NCBI GenBank assembly: GCA_022763365.1
Contig: JALEGN010000003.1
Location: 1-32,210, forward strand
DNA length: 32,210 nucleotides
Origin: Minisyncoccota bacterium
Lineage (GTDB): Bacteria; Patescibacteriota; Minisyncoccia; Phycocordibacterales; UBA1006
Reading direction: 5' to 3'
Below are positions 8,103 through 14,953 of the stretch, piece by piece (positions within the stretch are counted from its first letter, which is position 1; each line of letters begins with the position of its first letter). Under the pieces are notes generated by a model that searched no databases, was not told where the DNA came from, and saw only the letters and a program-made list of their open reading frames with translations. The translations under genes were made by a program, and so were the position numbers.

Positions 8103-8135
8103 CCTATCTTGTAAAAAATATAAAGTACCATCAAG

Positions 8136-8168
8136 TATACTTTGAACAGCATGTTTTTAACGTATACT
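8136..8168 (+). promoter_or_regulatory. Two -10 boxes in front of murF
   Basis: TATACT at 8163-8168 lies 6 nt before ATG 8175, the chosen start. A second TATACT at 8136-8141 lies 9 nt before the in-frame ATG 8151. Both could give leaderless RNAs, and the second would add 8 residues. Confidence 0.55.
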
Positions 8169-8174
8169 AAGAGT

Positions 8175-9476
8175 ATGACGATTGCTGAAATTCATAAAAA
8201 ATTCCTTGAATGTTCGCAAGAAATTTCAACTGATACACGAACCATGATCCCTGGTGCTATGTTTTTTGCATGGAAAGGAGAGGTGGTTGACGGAAATGAT
8301 TATGTCGCGATGGCTCTAGAAAAAGGCGCCAAATGGGTTATTTGTGATGACATCGAAGCTGCTGAATTAAACGATCGATGTATTTTAGTTTCAGATACTA
8401 TTGAAACTCTACAAGCTCTTGCCAGATATCATAGGCAACAGTTTGATATTCCAGTTATTGCTATTGGCGGGAGCAATGGAAAAACGACGACTAAAGAATT
8501 ACTTGCTCAGATTTTAAAGCAACAAAAAGATACTGTGGCTTCGTTTGGTAGCTTGAATAATCACACAGGTGTACCTTTAACCCTATTACGTATCAATCCT
8601 TATACTGATATAGCCGTTCTTGAAATGGGAGCTAATCATATTGGCGAGATTGCGGAGCTATGTGCTATTGCTGAGCCAACTCATGGACTCATAACAAATA
8701 TTGGACGTGATCATATTGGTTTATTTGGTGGTATTGATGGGGTTTTAGAAGCTAATTTAGAACTATATACGTATCTCAAAAATAATAATGGGTTTATTTT
8801 TATGAATAAAAATGACGATTTATTAATGAAACATATACCAGAAGATAATTATCTATGTTATGGCGTTAGTCTTGAGGGTGAAAACGGTATTAAGAGTCTT
8901 CATACATCACCTTATATTTCAGGAGCATGGAAGAATCACACAATTACAACAAAGTTGACAGGTGAATATAATTTAGAAAATATAATCGCAGCTATTTCAG
9001 TTGCAAAATATCTTGATATTCAAGATGAATCTGTAATAAAAGCTATTGAGGAATATAATCCTAACAACAATCGCTCTACCATTTTGAAAACAGAAAATAA
9101 TATTATCATTAAAGATTACTATAATGCTAATCGAACTAGTATGGAGTTAGCTATAGATAATTTAGTAACGGTTACTAGAAATAATGAAGGATTTTCATCA
9201 GTGGCTATTTTAGGAGATATGTTGGAACTTGGGGAATTTAGTGATGGCGAACATCAAGCCGTTTTAAAATATGCTGAAGATAAAGGAATTGAAAATATTA
9301 TTCTCATTGGTCCTGATTTTAAGAAACTAGATGCTTCAGAAAATATTATTCAATACGAAAATGTTGATACTGCAATACTTGGTTTAAAGGAGCAAGTATT
9401 TAAAAATACCTGTATATTATTTAAGGCTTCAAATGGAACTAATTTGAATAAATTATTTGAATCACGAAATTGGTAG
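8175..9476 (+). CDS. murF: UDP-MurNAc-tripeptide--D-Ala-D-Ala ligase (MurF)
   Basis: 433 aa. It joins D-Ala-D-Ala (made by Ddl, the next gene) to the tripeptide precursor. Domain 1 has STDTRTMIPGAMFFAWKGE. The ATPase P-loop is GGSNGKTTTKE (about 98-108), then NNHTGVPLTLL, EMGANHIGEIAELC and TNIGRDHIGLFG. The C-terminal part has DYYNANRTSMELAIDNL (YNANP-like) and LGDMLELGEFS, both typical of MurF. I prefer ATG 8175 (MTIAEIHKKF) because TATACT ends 6 nt before it; ATG 8151 is the alternative. ddl begins 1 nt after the stop, so the two are one operon. Confidence 0.94.
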   Translation: MTIAEIHKKFLECSQEISTDTRTMIPGAMFFAWKGEVVDGNDYVAMALEKGAKWVICDDIEAAELNDRCILVSDTIETLQALARYHRQQFDIPVIAIGGSNGKTTTKELLAQILKQQKDTVASFGSLNNHTGVPLTLLRINPYTDIAVLEMGANHIGEIAELCAIAEPTHGLITNIGRDHIGLFGGIDGVLEANLELYTYLKNNNGFIFMNKNDDLLMKHIPEDNYLCYGVSLEGENGIKSLHTSPYISGAWKNHTITTKLTGEYNLENIIAAISVAKYLDIQDESVIKAIEEYNPNNNRSTILKTENNIIIKDYYNANRTSMELAIDNLVTVTRNNEGFSSVAILGDMLELGEFSDGEHQAVLKYAEDKGIENIILIGPDFKKLDASENIIQYENVDTAILGLKEQVFKNTCILFKASNGTNLNKLFESRNW

Positions 9477-9477
9477 T

Positions 9478-10347
9478 ATGAAAATTGCAATAATAACAGG
9501 TGGTAATGAATACGAAAGAGTAACTTCATTAAAATCTTCAGAATACATAGAATCTAGGATTAATTTTGCGGAAATATCGAGATTCTTGTACCCAGAAGAT
9601 TTTGAACTATTTTTAAAACAAATGAATTCTTTTGATTTAGTTATACCTGTCATTCATGGACACCCTGCAGAAGACGGTTATTTACAAGCTATTTTTGAAA
9701 AAAATAATATTGGGTATCTATTTTCAAATAGTCATGTCAGTAAAAATTGTTTCAATAAAACTAATGCAAAGGAATATATATCAAAAATAGATTGTGGTAT
9801 TCCAAAAACATTTTTAATGAAAGATGGTGATTTAAAATTTCCTCTTATCGCTAAGCCCCAAGAAAATGGTTCTTCAGTTGGTATTTATTTTATTGAAAAA
9901 TATGAAGATTTAATAAAACTCAATTTACCAGATGACTATCTTCTAGAGGAGTATGTAAGAGGTACAGAATATACAGTTGGAGTATTAGATTTTAATAACA
10001 AAATATTTGCTCTTCCAATTATGGAGGTACGGAAAAAAGGAGCTATTTTTAACGAAAGGGAGAAAACGACAAGTCTTTCAAAAGATATAGAAGTATTTCC
10101 TGAAAACCTTAATCAAAATTTAAGGATAAAATTAAAAAAAATTGCACGTGATATACATAGTGAATTTGGTATTAAGAATTTTTCACGAACTGATTTTATT
10201 GTGACAGACAATCAAGAAATTTATTTTATAGAAGTAAATACAATTCCAGGATGTTCAGAAAATTCATTTATCCCAAAAATGATTGAAAAAGAGGATTTAG
10301 ATTTTAAAGATATACTTAGATATTGGATTAAAAAAGAACTTCGCTAA
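9478..10347 (+). CDS. ddl: D-alanine--D-alanine ligase
   Basis: 289 aa ATP-grasp enzyme making the D-Ala-D-Ala dipeptide used by MurF just upstream. Seen in order: IITGGNEYERVTSLKSSEYI (N-terminal Ddl domain with the SLKS element), PVIHGHPAEDGYLQAIFE (family HG..GEDG..QG), the ATP-grasp lid and strands LIAKPQENGSSVGI and LLEEYVRGTEYTVGVL, and the metal-binding end YFIEVNTIPGCSENS (usual EINT.PG). Slightly shorter than typical Ddl (about 300-350 aa). I start at ATG 9478, 1 nt after murF, rather than the TTG at 9457, which lies inside murF. Its final codons make the transcription terminator. Confidence 0.93.
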   Translation: MKIAIITGGNEYERVTSLKSSEYIESRINFAEISRFLYPEDFELFLKQMNSFDLVIPVIHGHPAEDGYLQAIFEKNNIGYLFSNSHVSKNCFNKTNAKEYISKIDCGIPKTFLMKDGDLKFPLIAKPQENGSSVGIYFIEKYEDLIKLNLPDDYLLEEYVRGTEYTVGVLDFNNKIFALPIMEVRKKGAIFNEREKTTSLSKDIEVFPENLNQNLRIKLKKIARDIHSEFGIKNFSRTDFIVTDNQEIYFIEVNTIPGCSENSFIPKMIEKEDLDFKDILRYWIKKELR

Positions 10348-10356
10348 GTTCTTTTT
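10331..10356 (+). terminator. Intrinsic terminator overlapping ddl stop
   Basis: AAAAAGAACTT (10331-10341), loop CGCT, AAGTTCTTTTT (10346-10356), T to 10358. The TAA stop (10345-10347) spans loop and 3' arm. Confidence 0.87.
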
Positions 10357-10361
10357 TTCGT

Positions 10362-10367
10362 TATACT
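10362..10367 (+). promoter_or_regulatory. -10 box of uvrC
   Basis: TATACT 10 nt before ATG 10378. The predicted leader is 3-4 nt at most. Confidence 0.55.
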
Positions 10368-10377
10368 AGAATTAATT

Positions 10378-11601
10378 ATGACTCAAGAAGAGTATAAAAA
10401 AATAGAACTTCCTAAAAAACCAGGTGTATATTTTTTCAAAAAAGATGAAGAGATTTTATACATTGGTAAGGCAACGAATTTAGCACATCGAACCAGTAGT
10501 TATTTTCAAAAAAATCTTATGGAGACTCGTGGCCCCTTAATTGTAAAAATGGTTGAGGAAATTAATACGGTTGAATGGACTGAGACTGATTCGGCTCTGG
10601 AAGCCCTGATTTTGGAATCATATTTGATTAAACAGCATCAACCAGCCTACAATACCCGTGAAAAAGACAATCGTAGTTATAACTATGTGGTGATTACTAA
10701 TGAGCTGGCGCCAAGAGTTTTTACCATGCGTCAACGTGCACTCCGTATCATCGAAGGAAAACAAGATGATTCACTACTTCATGTTTTTGGACCATTTCCT
10801 GACATGGATCAATTGAAAACAGCACTTCGAATTATTAGAAAAATTTTTCCATTTCATGGGAAAAAGACTATCCATCGTAATAACATTGAATTTTATCGTC
10901 AATTAGGATTAGTTCCTGGGTCAATGGATGATGAAGCGCGTGATGTGTATATGGAAAATATTAATTACATTGCGATGTTCTTTAAGGGGAAAAAGCAGTC
11001 ACTGATTAAGAAACTGGAAAAAGATATGATGAAATATGCCAAGAATCTTGAGTTTGAACGCGCAAATGTATTGAAAAAACAGATCTACGCATTGAATCAT
11101 ATTAGAGATATGGCATTGCTGAAACATAATTTTGAATCATCAGGTTATGTCACCAATTTTAGAATGGAAGCATACGATATTGCCCATATTCAAGGTGATG
11201 CCATGGTAGGAGTTATGGTGGTATATTCAGGTGCATCAATAGATAACAGTGAACATCGTGTATTCAATATTAATTCTGTTGATAGAGCAAACGATACCGC
11301 AGCGTTGTACGAGGTTATTACAAGGCGCCTTAAGCATAGTGAATGGCCATATCCTCAAATCATCGTAGTTGATGGTGCCATAGCTCAAAAACGAGTTATT
11401 GAAAAAGCGCTCCGTGAAAAGAATCTTTCTATTCCCGTAATGGCGGTGGTTAAGGATGATCGTCATAAGGCACGAGAAATTCTTGGCCAAAAGAAAATTT
11501 CAGAAAAATACCATAAAGAAATCGTTGCTATTAATGTTGAATCTCATAGGTTCGCCTTAAAACAGCACACCAAAAAGCGAGAAAAACAATTCTTATCCTA
11601 A
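10378..11601 (+). CDS. uvrC: Excinuclease ABC subunit C, short form without HhH domain
   Basis: 407 aa against about 600 in most bacteria. UvrC makes the two incisions around a DNA lesion in nucleotide excision repair. The N-terminal GIY-YIG nuclease is complete (KPGVYFFKKDEEILYIGKAT, about 14-33; then ESYLIKQHQPAYN). A UVR motif (about 205-240; LEFERANVLKKQI) would bind UvrB. The C-terminal RNase H-like nuclease keeps its acidic and His residues: AYDIAHIQGDAM, VVDGAIAQ, and ESHRFALKQHTKKR. The protein ends right after this, so the usual C-terminal (HhH)2 DNA-binding domain is absent. The cysteine-rich region is also missing. No sign of a frameshift follows; the next 90 nt hold the tRNA promoter and leader. 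Confidence 0.92.
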   Translation: MTQEEYKKIELPKKPGVYFFKKDEEILYIGKATNLAHRTSSYFQKNLMETRGPLIVKMVEEINTVEWTETDSALEALILESYLIKQHQPAYNTREKDNRSYNYVVITNELAPRVFTMRQRALRIIEGKQDDSLLHVFGPFPDMDQLKTALRIIRKIFPFHGKKTIHRNNIEFYRQLGLVPGSMDDEARDVYMENINYIAMFFKGKKQSLIKKLEKDMMKYAKNLEFERANVLKKQIYALNHIRDMALLKHNFESSGYVTNFRMEAYDIAHIQGDAMVGVMVVYSGASIDNSEHRVFNINSVDRANDTAALYEVITRRLKHSEWPYPQIIVVDGAIAQKRVIEKALREKNLSIPVMAVVKDDRHKAREILGQKKISEKYHKEIVAINVESHRFALKQHTKKREKQFLS

Positions 11602-11605
11602 CGAC

Positions 11606-11633
11606 TTGCACATTTTAGGTAATTGCATATAAT
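11606..11633 (+). promoter_or_regulatory. Sigma-70-type promoter of tRNA-Ala
   Basis: TTGCAC (11606-11611), 16-nt spacer, TATAAT (11628-11633). It is one of the few promoters here with a recognisable -35 box. Initiation is expected near 11640, giving a leader of about 50 nt before the tRNA. Confidence 0.65.
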
Positions 11634-11651
11634 AGCTCTCAGTTGTTCTTT

Positions 11652-11689
11652 AGATAACCAAAGGTTGTTATCTTTTTGAAGACAACCTT
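11652..11689 (+). promoter_or_regulatory. tRNA leader with two mutually exclusive hairpins
   Basis: Hairpin A: AGATAAC (11652-11658) with GTTATCT (11667-11673), followed by TTTT, resembles an intrinsic terminator. Hairpin B: AAGGTTGT (11661-11668) with ACAACCTT (11682-11689) is a perfect 8-bp stem with an inner CTT/AAG helix, and it uses bases needed by A. Both sit between the promoter and the tRNA. Hairpin A could also be the uvrC terminator. Any switch function is inference. Confidence 0.4.
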
Positions 11690-11692
11690 GCT

Positions 11693-11766
11693 GGGCCTGT
11701 AGCTCATCTGGCTAGAGCGCGTCACTTGCACTGACGAGGTGGCAGGTTCGAGTCCTGTCAGGTCCA
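11693..11766 (+). tRNA. tRNA-Ala (anticodon TGC)
   Basis: A full cloverleaf is visible. The acceptor stem GGGCCTG pairs with CAGGTCC. The D arm is GCTC/GAGC. The anticodon stem CGTCA/TGACG has loop CTTGCAC, so the anticodon is TGC at 11727-11729. The variable loop is 5 nt and the T arm is GCAGG-TTCGAGT-CCTGT. G3.U70 in the acceptor stem is the universal alanine identity element, and the discriminator is A (11766). CCA is not encoded (ACAT follows), so it must be added by a CCA-adding enzyme. Confidence 0.98.
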
Positions 11767-11769
11767 CAT

Positions 11770-11800
11770 AAAAAGTCTCAGATTCATTCTGAGACTTTTT
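11770..11800 (+). terminator. Intrinsic terminator of tRNA-Ala
   Basis: AAAAAGTCTCAGA (11770-11782), loop TTCAT, TCTGAGACTTTTT (11788-11800): a perfect 13-bp stem. Confidence 0.9.
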
Positions 11801-11813
11801 GTATTTTCAAATT

Positions 11814-11840
11814 AAAAACTCTCTTCATAAAGAAGAGAGT
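11814..11840 (-). terminator. Intrinsic terminator of the beta-barrel gene
   Basis: Minus-strand stem ACTCTCTTC / GAAGAGAGT (11832-11840 with 11818-11826), followed by TTTTT (complement of 11814-11818). Confidence 0.8.
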
Positions 11841-11845
11841 ATAAA

Positions 11846-12472
11846 TTATTTAATTCTGAAAGAGTAACCTGCTCCAATGAAAAATTTATCATCAATAAGT
11901 CCCCCGTGTAGATCTATTTGGCTATTATCTGTTAACCTGAGTGTTGCTCCTGCATTATGGTTTAAATTTTCACCAAAATATTGTTGTGTTTCTGCAAACA
12001 AACCTATTTTTTCAGTTAATGAGTAGCAAAGTATATAAATACTATAGATATCAATATCTTTACCTAAATTAAGAGTAAAGGAAAAGGGTGTATTGATAAA
12101 ATTTTGTGTTACAGAAATTCTATAATCACTGACCATAACTTCTGAGTTAAAATCAAAGGTTGATACAAAAGCTACTCCTGGAACCCATTCTTTATCTTCT
12201 AAGAGAATCAATTTTATGCCGGCATTAGGTAGTCCGCTTTCCCAACTAGTAAATGAACGAAGTTCTATTCTTTTTGCTACTGAGTAACGGAAAAAGGTGC
12301 CAAACTCTACTCCATTAGATTCAGTAAGGGTTAGGCCATTTTCAAATTGAAGAAAATTTTGATCTATTATGCTATATGATTCAGCAAAAGTAGGTCGCTG
12401 AGGATCAATTTGGCTGAAAACAGAAATAGTACTTAAAAGTAAAAGTAAAAGAAAAATGAGTATTTTTTTCAT
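11846..12472 (-). CDS. Outer-membrane-type beta-barrel protein with signal peptide (Phenol_MetA_deg-like)
   Basis: 208 aa. Residues 1-20 (MKKILIFLLLLLLSTISVFS) are a clear Sec signal peptide, followed by QIDPQRPTFAESYSIIDQNF and a run of alternating hydrophobic/polar strands ending in YSFRIK, the usual closing strand with a C-terminal aromatic-rich end. The opening after the signal (DPQRPTFAESY...FLQFENG) resembles transporter-like barrels of the Phenol_MetA_deg type that are common in Bacteroidota. A Patescibacteria cell is thought to have no outer membrane, so a barrel gene here is odd and suggests transfer, or a different localisation. The family assignment is by pattern only. It is divergent from the glutamate-synthase-like gene. 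Confidence 0.7.
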   Translation of the reverse strand: MKKILIFLLLLLLSTISVFSQIDPQRPTFAESYSIIDQNFLQFENGLTLTESNGVEFGTFFRYSVAKRIELRSFTSWESGLPNAGIKLILLEDKEWVPGVAFVSTFDFNSEVMVSDYRISVTQNFINTPFSFTLNLGKDIDIYSIYILCYSLTEKIGLFAETQQYFGENLNHNAGATLRLTDNSQIDLHGGLIDDKFFIGAGYSFRIK

Positions 12473-12613
12473 TATATTTAAATTTAAATTATTCAGATTA
12501 AATTTATCATTTTTTTATAAAAAGTCAAATTTTAATTAAATCAAGTATTAAATTATTGACAAATTAATATAAAATAGTATTATATTTTTGAAAAACCTTT
12601 AAAATAAATTTTC
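12473..12613. promoter_or_regulatory. AT-rich divergent intergenic region with one sigma-70-like promoter
   Basis: 141 nt, the widest divergent gap in the window. On the plus strand TTGACA (12556-12561), a 16-nt spacer and TATTAT (12578-12583) make a good promoter with a leader of about 24 nt. TATTTTTG at 12583-12590 also fits the Bacteroidota TAnnTTTG element, but no TTTG stands at the expected distance. For the minus gene only an AATATAATG over the start codon is seen, which is too close to act as a -10. The local style differs from the leaderless promoters elsewhere. Confidence 0.45.
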
Positions 12614-14110
12614 ATGAAATACGTATTCACACAATGGTGGATTTATCCTGTACTATTTTTGATAATTGTTGCTATGTATGACATTTTTCAAAAAAAACAC
12701 ACTATTTGGAGAAAGTTCCCAATAATCGGCCATTTCAGAAATTTTTTTGAAACAATTGGACCTGAGTTAAGACAATATCTTTTCTCAGGAGATCAAGAAG
12801 AACAACCCTTTAATCGAAACGAAAGAAGGGCTATATATTCTGCTTCAAAAAAACAAAATGAAAATTTTGGTTTTGGTACAACCCAAGATCAAAATATTGC
12901 TGGACATATCATTATAAAACAGTCCAATTTCCCTGTCTTAAATGAAAAGTCATACGTCTTCTCAAAAGATGATCCTACAATAATTCCATGTGCAAAGGTA
13001 CTAGGAGAGTGGCGTGATAGAGAAAAAAAATTCAGGCCACAGTCTGTTATTAATATTTCTGCTATGTCATACGGATCTTTAGGTAAAAAGGCTATTGAAG
13101 CTCTTAATAAGGGAGCAGAATCAGTAAATTGTTTGCATAATACTGGTGAAGGAGGGGTGAGCCCACACCACCTTCATGGGGGAGATCTGATTTGGCAGTT
13201 AGGCACTGGATATTTCGGAGCACGAAATACTGATGGCAGTTTGAATATAAAGAAATTGGTAGAAAAATGTAATCAACACGATGCTATTAAAGCAATTGAG
13301 ATTAAACTTTCTCAGGGTGCCAAACCTGGTAAGGGTGGAATTTTACCAGGTAAAAAGGTCACTCAAGAAATTGCTGAAATCAGAGGGATACCAGTTGGTG
13401 AAACTTGTCTATCTCCCAATGCTCATTCTGCATTTTCAAATATTTCTGAAATGATAGATATTATTGAAGAAATAGCTGAAAAGACTGGATTACCAGTTGG
13501 TATTAAAAGTGCTGTTGGAAAAACAGAGTTTTGGTATGAGTTAGCTGTAGAAATGAAAAGGAGAAACCAGGGACCAGATTTTATCTCTATTGATGGGGGT
13601 GAAGGTGGGACCGGCGCTGCCCCCTTGTCATTTTCTGACCACGTATCGGTACCGTTTAGAACGGGCATACGAGAAGTGTATGGGATTTTCCAAGAAGTAG
13701 ACTTACATAGATCTGTTGTATGGATAGGTTCTGGTAAACTTGGCTTTCCCGAACAAGCAATCTATGCTCTTGCAATGGGCTGTGATATGGTCCAAATTGC
13801 ACGAGAAGCAATGCTGTCAATCGGTTGTATCCAAGCTCAGAAATGTCATAATGGCCAATGCCCAGTGAACATTGCTTCACATAAGGGTCAATGGCTGGTT
13901 GATGCTGAACATAAAGCGTGGAGATTTTCGAATTATATTCGTAGTTTTAGGAAAAATCTTTTAGCTCTTAGTAATGCATCTGGGTATGAGCATCCTTGTC
14001 AGTTTACAACACAGGATATACTTATTGCTCAAGGAGGTGATAAATTTACCACTCTCTGCGACCATTTCGATAATTTTCGAACAGATGTACCTGAAGTTTT
14101 CTGGAATTAA
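12614..14110 (+). CDS. FMN-binding glutamate synthase family protein (GltB central/FMN domain-like, membrane-anchored)
   Basis: 498 aa. One N-terminal membrane helix (about 8-26) is followed by KFPIIGHFRNFFETIGPELRQY, as in stand-alone proteins of this family (for example YerD). The FMN/TIM-barrel part has VINISAMSYGSLG, NTGEGGVSPHHLHGGDLIWQ, LSQGAKPGKGGILPG, IDGGEGGTGAAPLSFSDH and GMG-type SGKLGFPEQ. The 3Fe-4S cysteine cluster GCIQAQKCHNGQCP (about 403-416) is intact. The glutaminase and C-terminal GXGXG domains of true glutamate synthase are absent, so the reaction is not known for certain; an oxidoreductase is likely. It looks foreign beside the trimmed CPR genes and pairs with the beta-barrel gene. 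Confidence 0.9.
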   Translation: MKYVFTQWWIYPVLFLIIVAMYDIFQKKHTIWRKFPIIGHFRNFFETIGPELRQYLFSGDQEEQPFNRNERRAIYSASKKQNENFGFGTTQDQNIAGHIIIKQSNFPVLNEKSYVFSKDDPTIIPCAKVLGEWRDREKKFRPQSVINISAMSYGSLGKKAIEALNKGAESVNCLHNTGEGGVSPHHLHGGDLIWQLGTGYFGARNTDGSLNIKKLVEKCNQHDAIKAIEIKLSQGAKPGKGGILPGKKVTQEIAEIRGIPVGETCLSPNAHSAFSNISEMIDIIEEIAEKTGLPVGIKSAVGKTEFWYELAVEMKRRNQGPDFISIDGGEGGTGAAPLSFSDHVSVPFRTGIREVYGIFQEVDLHRSVVWIGSGKLGFPEQAIYALAMGCDMVQIAREAMLSIGCIQAQKCHNGQCPVNIASHKGQWLVDAEHKAWRFSNYIRSFRKNLLALSNASGYEHPCQFTTQDILIAQGGDKFTTLCDHFDNFRTDVPEVFWN

Positions 14111-14128
14111 GAATTATACAATTAAATG

Positions 14129-14151
14129 AAACCTCACATTATGTGAGGTTT
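14129..14151. terminator. Bidirectional terminator between glutamate-synthase-like gene and prmC
   Basis: AAACCTCACA (14129-14138), loop TTA, TGTGAGGTTT (14142-14151), with T to 14154. The loop is exactly the complement of the prmC stop codon (14139-14141), so the last prmC codons form the stem. Confidence 0.87.
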
Positions 14152-14885
14152 TTTAATATTAAAACTCGGTCTTTTTTATATTGATCTTCAAGATACGAAT
14201 GATTCCATTGATTATTATCAATAAGATATTCATCAATAAGATCAGTTTGCCAAGGATCAAATTCAATCCATATCTCTCCACCATCTTTTATATATTCAGC
14301 ACCTATATTAATTAATTCATATACAAATTTTAATCCTTGCTGATCAGCAAATAAAGCATGGTCATCTTCGTTATATAATACTGAATCTTGTACTTGAGAT
14401 ACTTTGTTTCGGTCTAAGTATGGCGGGTTCGCCAAAATAAAATCATATTTTTTCTCAGGAATATTCGAAAAAACATCTGATTGAAAAACGTTTCCTTTAG
14501 TTATTTTATTAATTCCTTTGTTTTTATTAATTTGTAATATATTCTTTGCATCAATTTCAGCGAAATCTACTTCTGCATTAAGGTGTTTTGAAACTGCAAT
14601 TCCAATACAGCCTGATCCAGAAAAAAGATCTAATATTTTAAGGTTTCTTTTCTTCTTATTTTGTTTGATAAATATATTAACCCAATATTCTGTCTCAGCA
14701 CGTGGAATTAAAGGACGATACTCTAAATCAATGTGACAATCTAGGAATTCAATATTTCCAATAAGGTAAGCTACCGGCATACCATTATCTATTTCATTAC
14801 ATTCTCGATAATATTCATCGTTTTTATTACCATGATATTTTTCATCAAGAAGCCATTTCTTCTCCTGCTCGTTAATAGAGTTCAT
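14139..14885 (-). CDS. prmC: Release factor glutamine methyltransferase PrmC/HemK, short N-terminus
   Basis: 248 aa. It methylates the Gln of the GGQ motif in peptide chain release factors, using SAM. LDLFSGSGCIGIAVSK is the SAM-binding motif I and FILANPPYLDRN carries the catalytic NPPY that binds the Gln side chain. MPVAYLIGNIEF and RPLIPRAETEYWV match the linker and strand before motif I. The N-terminal helical domain that touches the release factor is about 30-35 residues, about half the usual size. It starts at the ATG at 14885 behind an extended -10 box and is divergent from rlmB. Protein N-methyltransferase of another target is possible but less likely. Confidence 0.88.
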   Translation of the reverse strand: MNSINEQEKKWLLDEKYHGNKNDEYYRECNEIDNGMPVAYLIGNIEFLDCHIDLEYRPLIPRAETEYWVNIFIKQNKKKRNLKILDLFSGSGCIGIAVSKHLNAEVDFAEIDAKNILQINKNKGINKITKGNVFQSDVFSNIPEKKYDFILANPPYLDRNKVSQVQDSVLYNEDDHALFADQQGLKFVYELINIGAEYIKDGGEIWIEFDPWQTDLIDEYLIDNNQWNHSYLEDQYKKDRVLILKNLT

Positions 14886-14892
14886 TACTAGA

Positions 14893-14901
14893 AGTATAAC
14901 A
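14893..14901 (-). promoter_or_regulatory. Extended -10 promoter of prmC
   Basis: On the minus strand TG-T-TATACT, 7 nt before the ATG at 14885. Confidence 0.63.
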
Positions 14902-14940
14902 ATAGTTATCTAATTTTCTATACAATTTTGTTAATCTACG

Positions 14941-14946
14941 TATACT
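14941..14946 (+). promoter_or_regulatory. -10 box of rlmB
   Basis: TATACT at 14941-14946, 7 nt before ATG 14954. It is divergent from the prmC promoter about 40 nt away. Confidence 0.6.
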
Positions 14947-14953
14947 TCTTATT

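Noticed and set aside
11602-11845. Possible att site or integrase remnant next to tRNA-Ala
   Set aside because: No integrase, no repeat of the tRNA 3' end found around 14110, and the space is filled by promoter, leader, tRNA and terminators.
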